DNA from: Alloacidobacterium sp035547425
Lineage (GTDB): Bacteria > Acidobacteriota > Terriglobia > Terriglobales > Acidobacteriaceae
Direction of reading: 5' to 3'
Length of the DNA stretch: 64,000 nucleotides
NCBI GenBank assembly: GCA_035547425.1
Contig: DASZUU010000044.1
Coordinates: 43,785-107,784, forward strand
The translations under genes and the position numbers were made by a program. Below, in pieces: positions 24,611 through 33,652 of this stretch (position 1 is the first letter of the stretch; every line of letters starts with the position of its first letter). The notes under the pieces are model-generated. The model searched no databases, was not told the DNA's origin, and saw only the letters and a list, made by a program, of their open reading frames with translations.

Positions 24611-27600
24611 TTAGAAGATGAATTTTGCGCCTAACTGCAACGTTCGGGGGTCGTAGGCTGAGGTGACCTGTCCGAAATTTCCATCTCCAGAGTTGGTATC
24701 GACGGCGTTGAATTGTGTGTGGTTGAAGGTGTTGAAGGACTCAAAGCGTATTTCGAATCTTGGGCCTTCGTTTTCGGTGAGTGGGATCGTCTTGAAGAGC
24801 GACGTATTGAAGTTCAGCAGCCCGGGAGCGACAAGGGCGTCTTTTCCGGAATTGCCGAAGCCTTGATTGGGGCCGCCGTTCCAGGGCGCTACAGGATCCG
24901 CAAAAGAACTTGTGCTGAACCATGCCCGCTGCTTTTTGGGATAACTGATGTTGCTCACCTTGTTGGAGCGGTTTGAAGTGCCTCCTCCTAAACCGAGGGT
25001 ATCGGCACCGGTATAGCTGACGTGCATGGGCGTTCCGGATTGCGCAACGGCGATTCCGGAGATGACCCAGCCTCCAGAACAGTCCGTGCGAATGCATTGG
25101 AGCTGTGCAGGAAGAACGGCAGGTTGTAGATGTAGTTTGCGTTGAAGATATTACGACGGTCGAGCGCGCCCGATCCGCGATCGTAGGACGGGTCAAAGGG
25201 ATTGGAGAGCGAGTTGAGGTCGTATGTGACCTGGTCGATGGCGTGCGACCACGTATACGCCAACTGCAGGGTCAGCCCATGGCGGTTCTCCATGCGGATA
25301 CCGGCCTGGAACGAGTGATAGTTGAAGTTGGTTTCGTTCTCTTCCTGCGTGATGGTGCTGTAGCCGGGGTAGATACGGTAGATATTCGCGTTCAAAGTGC
25401 CGTTGGCAACACCTTCGCGAAGATCGTACGGGCTAGAAGGATTGTTGGGATCGGTAAGCGGCAATGTGTTAATGGAGCGATCGTCATTCTGATCCCAGCC
25501 GATAGAGCCGACATACTGAATGACTGCCACGACGGAAGACGCAAGCTGATGCTGCACTCCAAGACTGAACATGGCCGTTCCGGGAGGCGAGTAATTGTAT
25601 TTAAGGTTTGTAAGCGTTGAAGGGAAGGTTTGGGACGTGGTGACTCCCGTTAATGCGCTGGTGTTGGGGTTAGAAAAATATACGTTGGTTGCGGACGGCT
25701 GATAGGCAAAGGGCGGGTTCAAGGCAGCGTTATACACATCATTGCCCTGCACGCGCTCGTAGAAGGTGCCAAAGCCTCCACGGATCACGGTTCTGCCGTC
25801 GCCGCGCAAGTCGTAAGCAAAGCCGACGCGCGGTTGCCATGTATTGTATTTGTTCTCAACCACGCCGCGAGGAAAGCCGTTTACATCTGCTTCCCTCATG
25901 CCGTTAAGATAGAACGATTCGCCGTTAAACTGCGTCAGAGAAGCGGGGTCGAGGGTTCCGTCGGCGGTTACAGGATTACCCAGAGATGTGTCATAGTCGG
26001 CGGGGACAAAATTCGCAAACTGGTTATACCGCTCGTAAGCATGAGGCATCCCATCGAAACGAATGCCGAGATTCAACACTAGCTGGGGACTGATGTGCCA
26101 GTTATCGTTGAGATAGAAGCCGTAGTTATTGTTAACCCAATGCTTGCCGGCGAGATAGTCGAGCTGGGTAAAGCTGGCAGCGTCTCCTAACAGGAAATTG
26201 ATGTACGAATCGCCGGAGAAGCCATTTTGGTTGAAGACGGCGGTTCCCTGCGTATTGGCCTGCAACTGCTGATTCTTGGGATCATGCAGCCAGTTGAAGC
26301 CGAATTTAAATTGATGACGCCCGCGTGTGAGAGACAGATCATCGCGGATTTCATAGCCTTCAAAGGAATTTTTCCAGGGGAAATAGCTGGAGCTCCAGGT
26401 GACGTTGTACGGCCCCTGTAACTGGACTTCGGGCATGCGGCTTCCAACGTTGTTCGCAAGCGGGAAGAAGCTGGTCGCGGACCATCCATCGGGCTGCGTG
26501 GAAATGCCTACCGGAGATAGATGAATGGTGTTGCCGCTGTAAAGAAATGCGGTTTCATTGAGCAAGGAAGGCGAAAAGGTCTGGGTGAGCTTGACCGTTG
26601 CCGACCATGACGGGTTCAGCATGGCGGTGCCGACGGTTGGATATGTGCTGTCTCCCCAAAGCGGCGGGAAATAGGTCTGCGTCACATCATCATGCAGATA
26701 GTGGCCCATGAGCTGGAACTTACTGTTGATGGTGTGATCGATGCGTACAACATCCTCGCGAACATTGGTCGGTTGCGGAATGGAAGAGATGTATTGATTG
26801 TTGCCGAGGTTGGGCTTTGGGAAAGTGCCTGCGTTGAGCTCAAGCACGGCATTGGGGTCGATGAGGTTGGCCGGAATGACATTGTTGGGAAAAGGCTGGC
26901 CGGGTGTGAGGCCATCCTGCGCGTAGAGGGCGAGCTTTGCCGGATCCGTAGTCACAGGAACCTTGGGGATGGCACCATTTGCCGGCACAGTATAGGCAAG
27001 AGGCTGACCGGCAACCGGGAAATTATTCGCGGCAATGGTGTTTACTGTAGTTGGCGAGCTGCCCTGGATGAGCCGGCGCCATTCTTCATTCACGAAGAAG
27101 AAGGTGCGCCTGCGGCTCTCGTTGTAGACATGAGGAATCCAGAGCGGACCGCCGATATTGAAGCCCGGCTCGTTGAGGCGAAACTCGGGCCGCGGCTGCC
27201 CGGCTAGATTGGTGAAGTAATTGTTGGCGTCGTAATCTTCATTGCGGTTGAAATACCAGGCGCTTCCGTGGAAGTCGTGCGTACCTGACTTGAGGACCAT
27301 GAGGATGGTGCCGCCGGAACCGATGCCGTAATCCGGCCCGTAATTGCTGTCGAGTGTCTGGAACTCGGCAAGCGCATCGATCGACGGCAAAGAACTGAAG
27401 CAGCCGCCGCAGCCGCGATCATTCAACTCGCCGCCATCGAGCAGGTAGATATTGTGGCTAACCCGGGTGCCGTTAAAGCTGATGCCATTGGCGGATGTAA
27501 GCGCATTTACGCCGCCAAATGCGGGCAGGTTGTTGGATTTTCCCATGCCGAGCGCTGCCAGTGAGGTAACGTTGCGTCCATTGGTGGCTAATTGCGTGAC

Positions 27601-28026
27601 CTGCTTTCCGCTGATCAGGTTGCTGACCTCGTTGGTTTCCGTCTGCACCTGCAGCGCATCGGCTTGCACGGTGACGGTTTGTCCGGCGCTGCCGACAGAA
27701 AGGCTCAGGTCTTCCTTCAGTGTTTGATCGGTGTTTACAACGATATTGGTTTTTGTGTAGGTCTGAAAGCCGCTCGAGGTGGCGCTGAGGGTGAAGTTGC
27801 CGATACCGACATTGGCAAAGGTATAGATTCCCGATCCATTAGTTATGCTTTGCCGGGACTGACCGGTGGCCTGGTTGGTGAGAGTGATGGAGACGTTGGG
27901 AATAATGGCGCCGCTGGAATCCGTAACGGTTCCGGTGATGGTGGCGTTTTCCTGGGCGATTGCAAACGGTGCGAGAAGAGCAAATACAGCGCCGACGCAA
28001 AGGAATATCAGGAATCTGCGTTTCAT
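24611..28026 (-). pseudogene. Oar-like TonB-dependent receptor with single-base frameshift
   Basis: The N-terminal 1,000 or so residues read normally: signal peptide, carboxypeptidase-regulatory-like domain (ATITGTVTDSSGAIIPNVSITL), plug-like domain and beta-barrel. Near 25075 the frame shifts. In the original frame the tail becomes nonsense and stops at 24988. In the next frame the expected GGWVISGIAVAQSGTP barrel segment continues to a normal end, TLQLGAKFIF, at 24611. Restoring one G in the run CTGGAGG (plus-strand CC at 25074-25075) repairs it, and the total length is one base short of a multiple of three. Such receptors import polymers or sit in the outer membrane of acidobacteria in many copies. 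The start has a strong GGGAGGT site. It may be a true pseudogene or a homopolymer sequencing error. Confidence 0.88.
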
Positions 28027-28598
28027 GTGACCTCCCTAGAAGATGCTGCTTGCGATTTTTTTTTGAAGTGTTCGATTGGATGGTTGTCGACTTATCTCTT
28101 TGAAAAAGCGGCGAGGATAACGTTTGCCTTTATTCAGGAGACTCTTCTGTTTCTTTGTTCAGGATTTATCCAACCGCGTTTGTCTTTTTGCTTGTGATTT
28201 GTCCCTCCGATTCACAAAGTAATTTGATTTAGTAATTTGGCCGACCGAGACGCGTCGTGGGAATACAGATCGGTTTCATATCTGTGTAAATGTTTACTGG
28301 GTGGGCATAGTAGTCAGGCGAAATTACATCTGTCAAGAGTATTTTTAGCGATTCGACGGAATGTTGCGCGGCATAAAAATCGGTGAGTAGGGCGCGGTCC
28401 GGTGGCTGAAACCGGTGATCGTGCGGGGCGTCCGGCGATGAAAACCGTTGTGACAAGTACTGCCCTGAAGCGATTGCAGATTTCCTTACAGCGAGCGCTG
28501 CCCTCTTCCAACCGCGCTTCTTGCCCTTTCAGGCGCAAAGCTCTCGACTTAACGAATCTAGTCGCGTTCGATAGCTGCAGGGGTCTGGAGGAGTGGGC
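28027..28598. other. 572-bp gene-free divergent region
   Basis: It lies between the broken receptor (minus) and a small membrane protein (plus). The receptor-proximal 200 bases are T/A-rich and likely hold its promoter. Small inverted repeats are ACAGAT/ATCTGT (28265-28285) and CCGGT/ACCGG near 28400. Open frames here are short and lack coding character. I saw no tRNA or recognisable RNA element. Confidence 0.55.
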
Positions 28599-28949
28599 AT
28601 GCCGGCACAGAGGCATTTTTTTACCCTGGGACAACTCCTTTTTGCGCTGCCTGCGATTGCATTCGGCCTGTTGTACTTTGTATATCCGGGGATTGCCGGC
28701 ATTGCTGCTATCGCGTATGGAACCGGCTCGGTCCTGATTCTGGCTGGAATCAGCGTTTTTCTGAGCAGAAGGTTGAGGTCTGCCGTGACGCTCTTGGGAA
28801 TTGTCGTGCTGCTGTCAGGGTTGGCGGTGTGGGTGGTTCAATTGATGGGCTCGTGGGGAGGCATGGCCGGAAGAGCCTGCCTGCGCGATGCAGGCGTGGC
28901 AGGTGGCGCGCTTCTGATTGCTGGAGCATGGCCGCATAAGGATGACTGA
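28599..28949 (+). CDS. Small four-helix membrane protein, DoxX-like appearance
   Basis: 116 residues with about four transmembrane helices covering most of the chain (FTLGQLLFALPAIAFGLLYFVYPG, GTGSVLILAGISVFLS, AVTLLGIVVLLSGLAVWVVQ, DAGVAGGALLIAGAWP). The FGLLYF...PGIAG spacing resembles small DoxX-like proteins, but no catalytic residues are evident. The ATG at 28599 follows GGAGGAG at ideal spacing, which decides it over a GTG two codons upstream. It converges with the CAP-domain gene. Confidence 0.65.
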   Translation: MPAQRHFFTLGQLLFALPAIAFGLLYFVYPGIAGIAAIAYGTGSVLILAGISVFLSRRLRSAVTLLGIVVLLSGLAVWVVQLMGSWGGMAGRACLRDAGVAGGALLIAGAWPHKDD

Positions 28950-28965
28950 TGCGGCCACACCTCGC

Positions 28966-29718
28966 TTAATAAAGCAGGACTGCAATGCGATAGGTGGTGA
29001 AGCCCTGGTTTCCGGCCTGCTGGCCGCTGCATGCGCCTACAGATGCGGTTTTGTATTTTCCCGTGCCGATTCTCTGCTCCAGCGGATCGGGAAGGCGGCT
29101 GAGGTCGGAGGTTTCCCAGCGCATGACGAAAAGAGCGCGTGAGCCGCTGACGTCACCGCTGTCGGCTGCGCAGTCCTTGCGTGCCGCATCGGGAGGGTGG
29201 GATGGATCGATATTACGCCGGCGCAGAAGGGCAGCAATTTTCTGCTCGATCTGCTCCGGTCCCATGGAGTCGACCGCGCTGTCGAAGACAACTGCCGCAT
29301 ACCAATAGCCCGCGTGCTCGACGACTCCGATGCCGATGTTCGTGAGTTTGGGGTCGAGGATATTGGCGCGATGCGGCGGCGACTTCATCCATTCCCGCTG
29401 CAGCCCTTCTGCGCCATTCCCCATAGCCACGTTTTCTGCGACTTCGCGGAAGTGCGCTCCGGCCTGCGCGGCGCGAGTTTGCAGGTCCGGCTCGCCCGGC
29501 AGCTGATGGGAGATGGATTTTTGATCGAGCATTTTCTGCGCGTGCGCCTGGGCAGCGGCGGCGAGTGCCGGATCCCAGTGCAGAGGCTGCAGGCCCTGAT
29601 CCATGCGCGCCTGATTCGTGAGGTTGAGGAGCTTCTGTTGCTGGTCGTTCGGGAGCTGCTGCGCGCCGGCCAGCGCGGTGGTCAAAAGCAGGAGCATGAG
29701 GAGGATTCGTCGGCTCAT
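28966..29718 (-). CDS. Secreted CAP/SCP-domain protein
   Basis: 250 residues from ATG 29718. Signal peptide (ILLMLLLLTTALAGAQ), then a CAP domain at about 28-150: LLNLTNQARMDQGLQPLHWDPALAAAAQAHA, SISHQLPG, AENVAMGN, WMKSPPHRANILDP (CAP motif with the conserved HR.NI) and IGIGVVEHAGYWYAAVVF. The last 100 residues have no recognised domain and two cysteines. Bacterial CAP proteins (YkwD-like) are extracellular; their activity is mostly unknown. An upstream in-frame ATG at 29772 would add a non-signal leader and is less likely. Confidence 0.88.
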   Translation of the reverse strand: MSRRILLMLLLLTTALAGAQQLPNDQQQKLLNLTNQARMDQGLQPLHWDPALAAAAQAHAQKMLDQKSISHQLPGEPDLQTRAAQAGAHFREVAENVAMGNGAEGLQREWMKSPPHRANILDPKLTNIGIGVVEHAGYWYAAVVFDSAVDSMGPEQIEQKIAALLRRRNIDPSHPPDAARKDCAADSGDVSGSRALFVMRWETSDLSRLPDPLEQRIGTGKYKTASVGACSGQQAGNQGFTTYRIAVLLY

Positions 29719-29770
29719 ATCATTGGGTTGAGATGCTGTTTGGGGAGTTTGGGGTGGAATTACGCATCCC

Positions 29771-29805
29771 ACTCTTCGCTTCGTTCCTCAGCGTCAGGAT
29801 AAGAA
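29771..29805. repeat. REP-like intergenic element (partial copy)
   Basis: CTTCGCTTCGTTCCTCAGCGTCAGGATAAGAAC matches, with small gaps, CTTCCGCTTCATTCCAGCGCCAGAATGACAAAC at 38131-38163. It lies between the ftsB-like stop and the CAP gene. Confidence 0.5.
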
Positions 29806-29827
29806 CCATATGCGAACGTAACGATTT

Positions 29828-30205
29828 TTACTTCTTTGCTGGTGGTGCCGCAGCGGGATCGGCGGGCTTGTCGTTCAGCGTGTAGATGACCTCTCCGGGG
29901 CGGGTGTAGTGCAGGCGCTCGCGGGCTTCATGCTCGATGGCGTCGGGATCATTTTGCAGGTGATCGACGTGATCCTTCATGCGGGTATTTTCATCCTGCA
30001 ACTGCTGAATCTGCTTCTGCAGTGTTTTATCTTCCAGCCGCTTCTGCTGGTACGCGGTAACGCCGTTCTGCCCGAAAATGACGTGATAGCCGAGAAAAAC
30101 CGCCAGCAGGACGGCGGCGGATGTAGCCAGGCGCCGGCGCATGCGATACGCAAGGCCGGCAACTCGGATCAGGTTCGGGTTTTGTACGGCTGGGTTCACG
30201 GTCAT
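29828..30205 (-). CDS. FtsB/DivIC-like septum formation protein
   Basis: 125 residues with the FtsB layout: short basic cytoplasmic start, one membrane helix (about 26-46, TSAAVLLAVFLGYHVIFG), a periplasmic coiled coil (QQKRLEDKTLQKQIQQLQDENTRMKDHVDHLQ-like heptads) and the diagnostic DPDAIEHEARERLHYTRPGEVIY motif. FtsB bridges FtsL and FtsQ in the divisome. It follows the phosphohexomutase gene by about 90 bases on the same strand. The Pro/Ala/Lys tail is disordered. Confidence 0.9.
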   Translation of the reverse strand: MTVNPAVQNPNLIRVAGLAYRMRRRLATSAAVLLAVFLGYHVIFGQNGVTAYQQKRLEDKTLQKQIQQLQDENTRMKDHVDHLQNDPDAIEHEARERLHYTRPGEVIYTLNDKPADPAAAPPAKK

Positions 30206-30294
30206 CGTGTTTCCGGGGCTTCAAAAAGCCCCTGCATTTATTACGGGCGGCGGATAAACATTCAGCGCCCTATCTGTTTATCGGATGCCGGAAT

Positions 30295-31698
30295 TTATTC
30301 CAGCACCCAATTCTTGGCTGCCTTGCTCAATGGTTCGCTGTCGCTCTGCTTTCTCGCTTCGGAGTAGACGCGAACGACCGGCTCGGTGCCCGAAAGACGG
30401 TAGCAAACCCAGGAGCCGTCTTCGAGGATGAGCTTTAATCCATCGGTACGCACCACCTGCGTAACTTTCCGATTGCCGAGCGCCTTCGGATCTTCCTTTA
30501 CCTTTTCAGTAAATTTTTCTTTGACTTCCGGAGTCAAGCGAAAGTTCTCTCTTAATGGATAAAAGGAACCAACCTTGGCAAATAATTCCTGAAGTTGCTG
30601 GCTGACGCTCTTGCCGCGCACGGCAACCATCTCGGTTACGAGCAAGCCTGCGATGACGCCGTCCTTTTCGGGAACGTGGCCGCGGATGGTAAGCCCGGCG
30701 CTCTCTTCTCCGCCGATGGCGATCTTGTCCTCATCGATGAGCGCACCGATGTATTTGAAGCCTACGGGCGTTTCATAGAGCTGGACCTTGTGCAGATCGG
30801 CGAGGGCGTTGATGAGGTTGGTAGTGGCGACAGATTTGGCGACGCCGTTCTTCCAGCCGCGCGTTTCCACAAGATAATCGAACAGCAGGGCGATGATGTA
30901 GTTGGGCTGGATGAAGGTGCCGTCGGCATCCACAACCCCGAAGCGGTCCGCATCGCCATCGGTGGCAATGCCAATCGCCGCGCCGATTTCCTTCATTTTT
31001 GCTTTGCAATCGCCCAGAAGGTGGTCGTCGGGCTCGGGTGCATGGCCGCCAAAGAGAACATCGCGATAATCGTGCACGGTGGCAACTTCGATGCCGTTGT
31101 CGGCGAGAAGCTGCGAGGCATAACCGCGGCCTGCTCCCCAGAAAGGATCACAGACGACCTTGATATTCGCTTTCTGGATGGCTTTAAGGTCGACCAGCTC
31201 AGCGAGGCGCTTCAGGTAGTCAGGCTTAACGTCAGCTTCTTCGAATTTAGCCTTAGGTTCGGGTGGCGCTGGAACTGGCGATTCGCCGAGAGCAGCGATA
31301 GCTGCTTCTATCTTGCCGGTGGTTTCCGGCAGCGCAGGCGCGCCATCGGGTGTCGAGAACTTAATACCGTTGTATTCCGGCGGATTATGCGAGGCGGTAA
31401 AGTTGATGGCGCCGCCGGTCTTGCGCACGCGCACTGCATAGGCGATGGCCGGGGTGGGCGCGGCTTCCGTGATGACGATGGGAGTGACACCGTGGGCAGA
31501 AAGAATTTTGGCGGCTTCGGCGACGAAAGTTTCGCCCAGAAAGCGGGGATCCCTACCGACAAGGACATTCTTTGAGCCCGGCTGCGAGGCAACATATTTG
31601 GCAATGCCGGTGACGGCGCGGCGAATGTTGGCAATGGTGAACTCTTCGGCGACAACGGCGCGCCAGCCTGACGTTCCAAATTTAATTTGCGTGGCCAT
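30295..31698 (-). CDS. Phosphoglucomutase/phosphomannomutase family protein
   Basis: 467 residues from ATG 31698 (GAGGAAAG site; an in-frame start at 31719 is weaker). All alpha-D-phosphohexomutase motifs are present: catalytic FTASHNPPEYNG with Ser103, metal loop ATDGDADRFG (247-251), sugar loop GGEESAG (329-335) and phosphate loop RLSGTEP near the C-terminus. It interconverts hexose 1- and 6-phosphates; glucose or mannose specificity cannot be separated here (the GEESAG form fits either glucose or bifunctional enzymes). Confidence 0.92.
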   Translation of the reverse strand: MATQIKFGTSGWRAVVAEEFTIANIRRAVTGIAKYVASQPGSKNVLVGRDPRFLGETFVAEAAKILSAHGVTPIVITEAAPTPAIAYAVRVRKTGGAINFTASHNPPEYNGIKFSTPDGAPALPETTGKIEAAIAALGESPVPAPPEPKAKFEEADVKPDYLKRLAELVDLKAIQKANIKVVCDPFWGAGRGYASQLLADNGIEVATVHDYRDVLFGGHAPEPDDHLLGDCKAKMKEIGAAIGIATDGDADRFGVVDADGTFIQPNYIIALLFDYLVETRGWKNGVAKSVATTNLINALADLHKVQLYETPVGFKYIGALIDEDKIAIGGEESAGLTIRGHVPEKDGVIAGLLVTEMVAVRGKSVSQQLQELFAKVGSFYPLRENFRLTPEVKEKFTEKVKEDPKALGNRKVTQVVRTDGLKLILEDGSWVCYRLSGTEPVVRVYSEARKQSDSEPLSKAAKNWVLE

Positions 31699-31800
31699 GA
31701 TTCTTTCCTCAAGCGTCAATGTAAATAAAGGGCGACTGTTTTAGGATGCAACAAGCAAATAAGATATTGCCTTCGTCATCTTAAATCGCCGGATGGATTC

Positions 31801-32118
31801 ATGGAGCCACATCGAATAGTTTTGACGACAGTTTCCTCGCTGGAAGAGGCGCGGCGCGTAGCTGCGGCGCTGGTGGAAGAGCGGCTGGCGGCGTGCGTCA
31901 ACATAGTGAGCGGGGTACATTCGGTGTATCGCTGGAAGGGCACGGTAGAAGAAGCCGGCGAGGTGCTGCTCATAATGAAGACGCGTGTGGAAAAGCTGGA
32001 AGCATTGGAAGCTGCGGTGCGCAGGCTGCATTCGTATGAGGTGCCTGAATTTCTAATTTTGCCGGTAAATGGTGGCAGCGCTGCTTATCTGCAATGGATT
32101 GATGAATCAGTCGAATAG
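31801..32118 (+). CDS. cutA: CutA divalent-ion tolerance protein
   Basis: 105 residues, normal length. IVLTTVSSLEEARRVAAALVEERLAACVNIVSGVHSVYRWKG and EVLLIMKTRVEKLEALEAAV followed by HSYEVPEFLILPV are the canonical CutA1 blocks, forming a ferredoxin-like trimer. Its role in copper or cation tolerance is not fully understood. It is divergent from the phosphohexomutase and followed by a tiny membrane protein. Confidence 0.93.
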   Translation: MEPHRIVLTTVSSLEEARRVAAALVEERLAACVNIVSGVHSVYRWKGTVEEAGEVLLIMKTRVEKLEALEAAVRRLHSYEVPEFLILPVNGGSAAYLQWIDESVE

Positions 32119-32151
32119 CACAGCGCAGTTTTGTTATCCTCAAGATGACCC

Positions 32152-32310
32152 ATGCGTGCGCTATATGTTGTTTTCGTCCTAAGCATTCTTGTGCTTACCT
32201 GGACAGCGATTGCTGTAGCCCGCCACATACGGCGCCACGAAGTGCATGGCGAGCCGCCGGCGGAAACACTGGATGAGCCCGAGATCGTTGTGAAGCCTGA
32301 TTCAGAATAG
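32152..32310 (+). CDS. 52-residue single-helix membrane protein
   Basis: Short ORF 33 bases after cutA. It encodes a hydrophobic helix at residues 3-23 (LYVVFVLSILVLTWTAIAVA), then an Arg/His-rich patch and an acidic proline-containing tail. The helix followed by positive charges fits an N-out/C-in small membrane protein. No family is recognised, and the ribosome site is weak, so it may be a small hypothetical gene. Confidence 0.5.
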   Translation: MRALYVVFVLSILVLTWTAIAVARHIRRHEVHGEPPAETLDEPEIVVKPDSE

Positions 32311-32327
32311 AGAGGAGAGTACCGAAT

Positions 32328-32621
32328 ATGGCACAGATATCTGCTTCCGCTGCCGCTGCCGGCAACTCTCGCATTTTTCTGAACGACGCGGCCGGCGCTT
32401 GTTATACATCAACACTTCTTGAATTTGCTTTTACTTTCAGCTGTTCCTTTTCTCTTTGGAGACGCGCACAAGGCCTGTGCCGACACGGCAATTACCGCAG
32501 TCCGGCTGCATATGCGTACAATGAGAGAGACGGTTGGCCGCTGATTTCCCCATCCATTGCGAGAGCGCCGCGAAAGAGTTCGCGCTCCTATAGAAGTAGA
32601 AAGGAATCAAACCCGCAGTGA
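32328..32621 (+). CDS. Doubtful 97-residue ORF before mqnD
   Basis: It has a good ribosome site (AGAGGAGAG) and its stop overlaps the mqnD start as GTGA, both arguing for translation. The product (Ser/Arg-rich, one weakly hydrophobic stretch at about 28-44, basic tail) does not resemble any protein I know and lacks domain features. It may be a leader or coupling ORF rather than a functional protein. Confidence 0.25.
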   Translation: MAQISASAAAAGNSRIFLNDAAGACYTSTLLEFAFTFSCSFSLWRRAQGLCRHGNYRSPAAYAYNERDGWPLISPSIARAPRKSSRSYRSRKESNPQ

Positions 32622-33511
32622 CTGCATCCGCTTCATCCCAGAAAACTGAGTCTGTAGAACCACACCCCAATTCGCAGACGCGCGAAATTACGATCGCTCA
32701 TAGCCCCGACTCCGATGACGCCTTTATGTTTTACGGGCTGGCGACAAACAAGATTCGCGTGAATGGCTATAAATTTACGCATACTCTGTGCGACGTCGAG
32801 ACACTGAACCAGAAGGCGATGAACGAAGCCTTCTATGATGTGACGGCAATTTCCTTTCACGCCTATCCCTATCTGCAGGACAATTACGCGCTGATGGCCT
32901 GCGGCGGCTCGGTGGGCGAAGGCTATGGCCCGATGATTGTGGCCAGCCAGAAGTTCTCATTGGACGAGATCAGGAAGATCAAGATCGCCGTTCCGGGAAC
33001 GCTGACCACGGCTTATCTGGCGCTGAAACTGTTTGCTCCGGAAATTGAAACTACGGTCGTTCCCTTCGACAAAATTATCCCCGAAGTGCTGGCCGGCAAC
33101 TTCCAGGCGGGATTGATTATCCATGAAGGGCAGCTCACCTATGCCCATAGCGGACTCCACAAGATTATCGACCTGGGCCAATGGTGGAGAGAAGAGACGA
33201 AGCTGCCACTGCCATTAGGCGGCAACGCGATTCGCCGTTCGCTTGGTGAAGATGTCATGCTGAAAGTGACGCAGGCGCTGCGCGACAGTATTCAGCATGG
33301 ACTGGATCATCGTGAAGAGGCTCTTGCGTACGCGATGCAGTTTGCTCGCGACCTGGATACCAACCTGGCGGATAAGTTCGTAGGCATGTACGTAAATGAG
33401 CGCACGCTGAACTACGGCGAGGATGGCCGCGAGGCGATTCGCAAACTGCTGACGCTTGGGCACGAGCGCGGAATTATTCCGCATCCGGTAAAGGTAGATT
33501 TCGTCGGCTAG
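32618..33511 (+). CDS. mqnD: 1,4-dihydroxy-6-naphthoate synthase (futalosine pathway)
   Basis: 297 residues. A disordered start of about 22 residues is followed by EITIAHSPDSDDAFMFYGLA, the signature of MqnD, then SFHAYPYLQDNYALMACGGSVGEGYGP and GLIIHEGQLTYA. MqnD is a periplasmic-binding-protein-like enzyme that cleaves cyclic dehypoxanthine futalosine for menaquinone synthesis. MqnA lacks the HSPDSDDAFMF string. The start is GTG at 32618, overlapping the preceding short ORF. No other mqn gene is in the window, so the pathway is scattered. Confidence 0.93.
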   Translation: MTASASSQKTESVEPHPNSQTREITIAHSPDSDDAFMFYGLATNKIRVNGYKFTHTLCDVETLNQKAMNEAFYDVTAISFHAYPYLQDNYALMACGGSVGEGYGPMIVASQKFSLDEIRKIKIAVPGTLTTAYLALKLFAPEIETTVVPFDKIIPEVLAGNFQAGLIIHEGQLTYAHSGLHKIIDLGQWWREETKLPLPLGGNAIRRSLGEDVMLKVTQALRDSIQHGLDHREEALAYAMQFARDLDTNLADKFVGMYVNERTLNYGEDGREAIRKLLTLGHERGIIPHPVKVDFVG

Positions 33512-33529
33512 CTCTTGACCCGATAGAAA

Positions 33530-33560
33530 GCAAAAAGCCCCGCATTGCGGGGCTTTTTGC
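33530..33560. terminator. Bidirectional terminator after mqnD
   Basis: Perfect 14-bp stem GCAAAAAGCCCCGC / GCGGGGCTTTTTGC with a 3-base loop. There is a T run on the distal arm for both strands, so it can end mqnD and also the converging Oar-like receptor transcript. Confidence 0.9.
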
Positions 33561-33604
33561 TTTGGCTTGGTAAGCGCCATGATTGCGGAGTAAAGAGCGG
33601 GTCA

Positions 33605-33639
33605 TACCCCACCCTCCGGCTTCGCCTCAGGATGGGGTA
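33605..33639. repeat. REP-like hairpin after second Oar-like receptor
   Basis: TACCCCA / TGGGGTA arms enclose CCT/AGG and GGC/GCC pairs around a TTC loop, forming a nearly complete hairpin. The inner GCTTCGCCTCAGGAT resembles the CTTCG...CAGGAT block of the elements near 24.5, 29.8 and 38.1 kb. Confidence 0.6.
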
Positions 33640-33652
33640 CCCGCGTCTGCGG

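Noticed and set aside
30595..31575. Long open frame on the plus strand antisense to the phosphohexomutase
   Set aside because: It mirrors codon bias of the real gene; no domain features or ribosome site. The same applies to long antisense frames at 35759-36943, 43105-44136 and 48229-49629.
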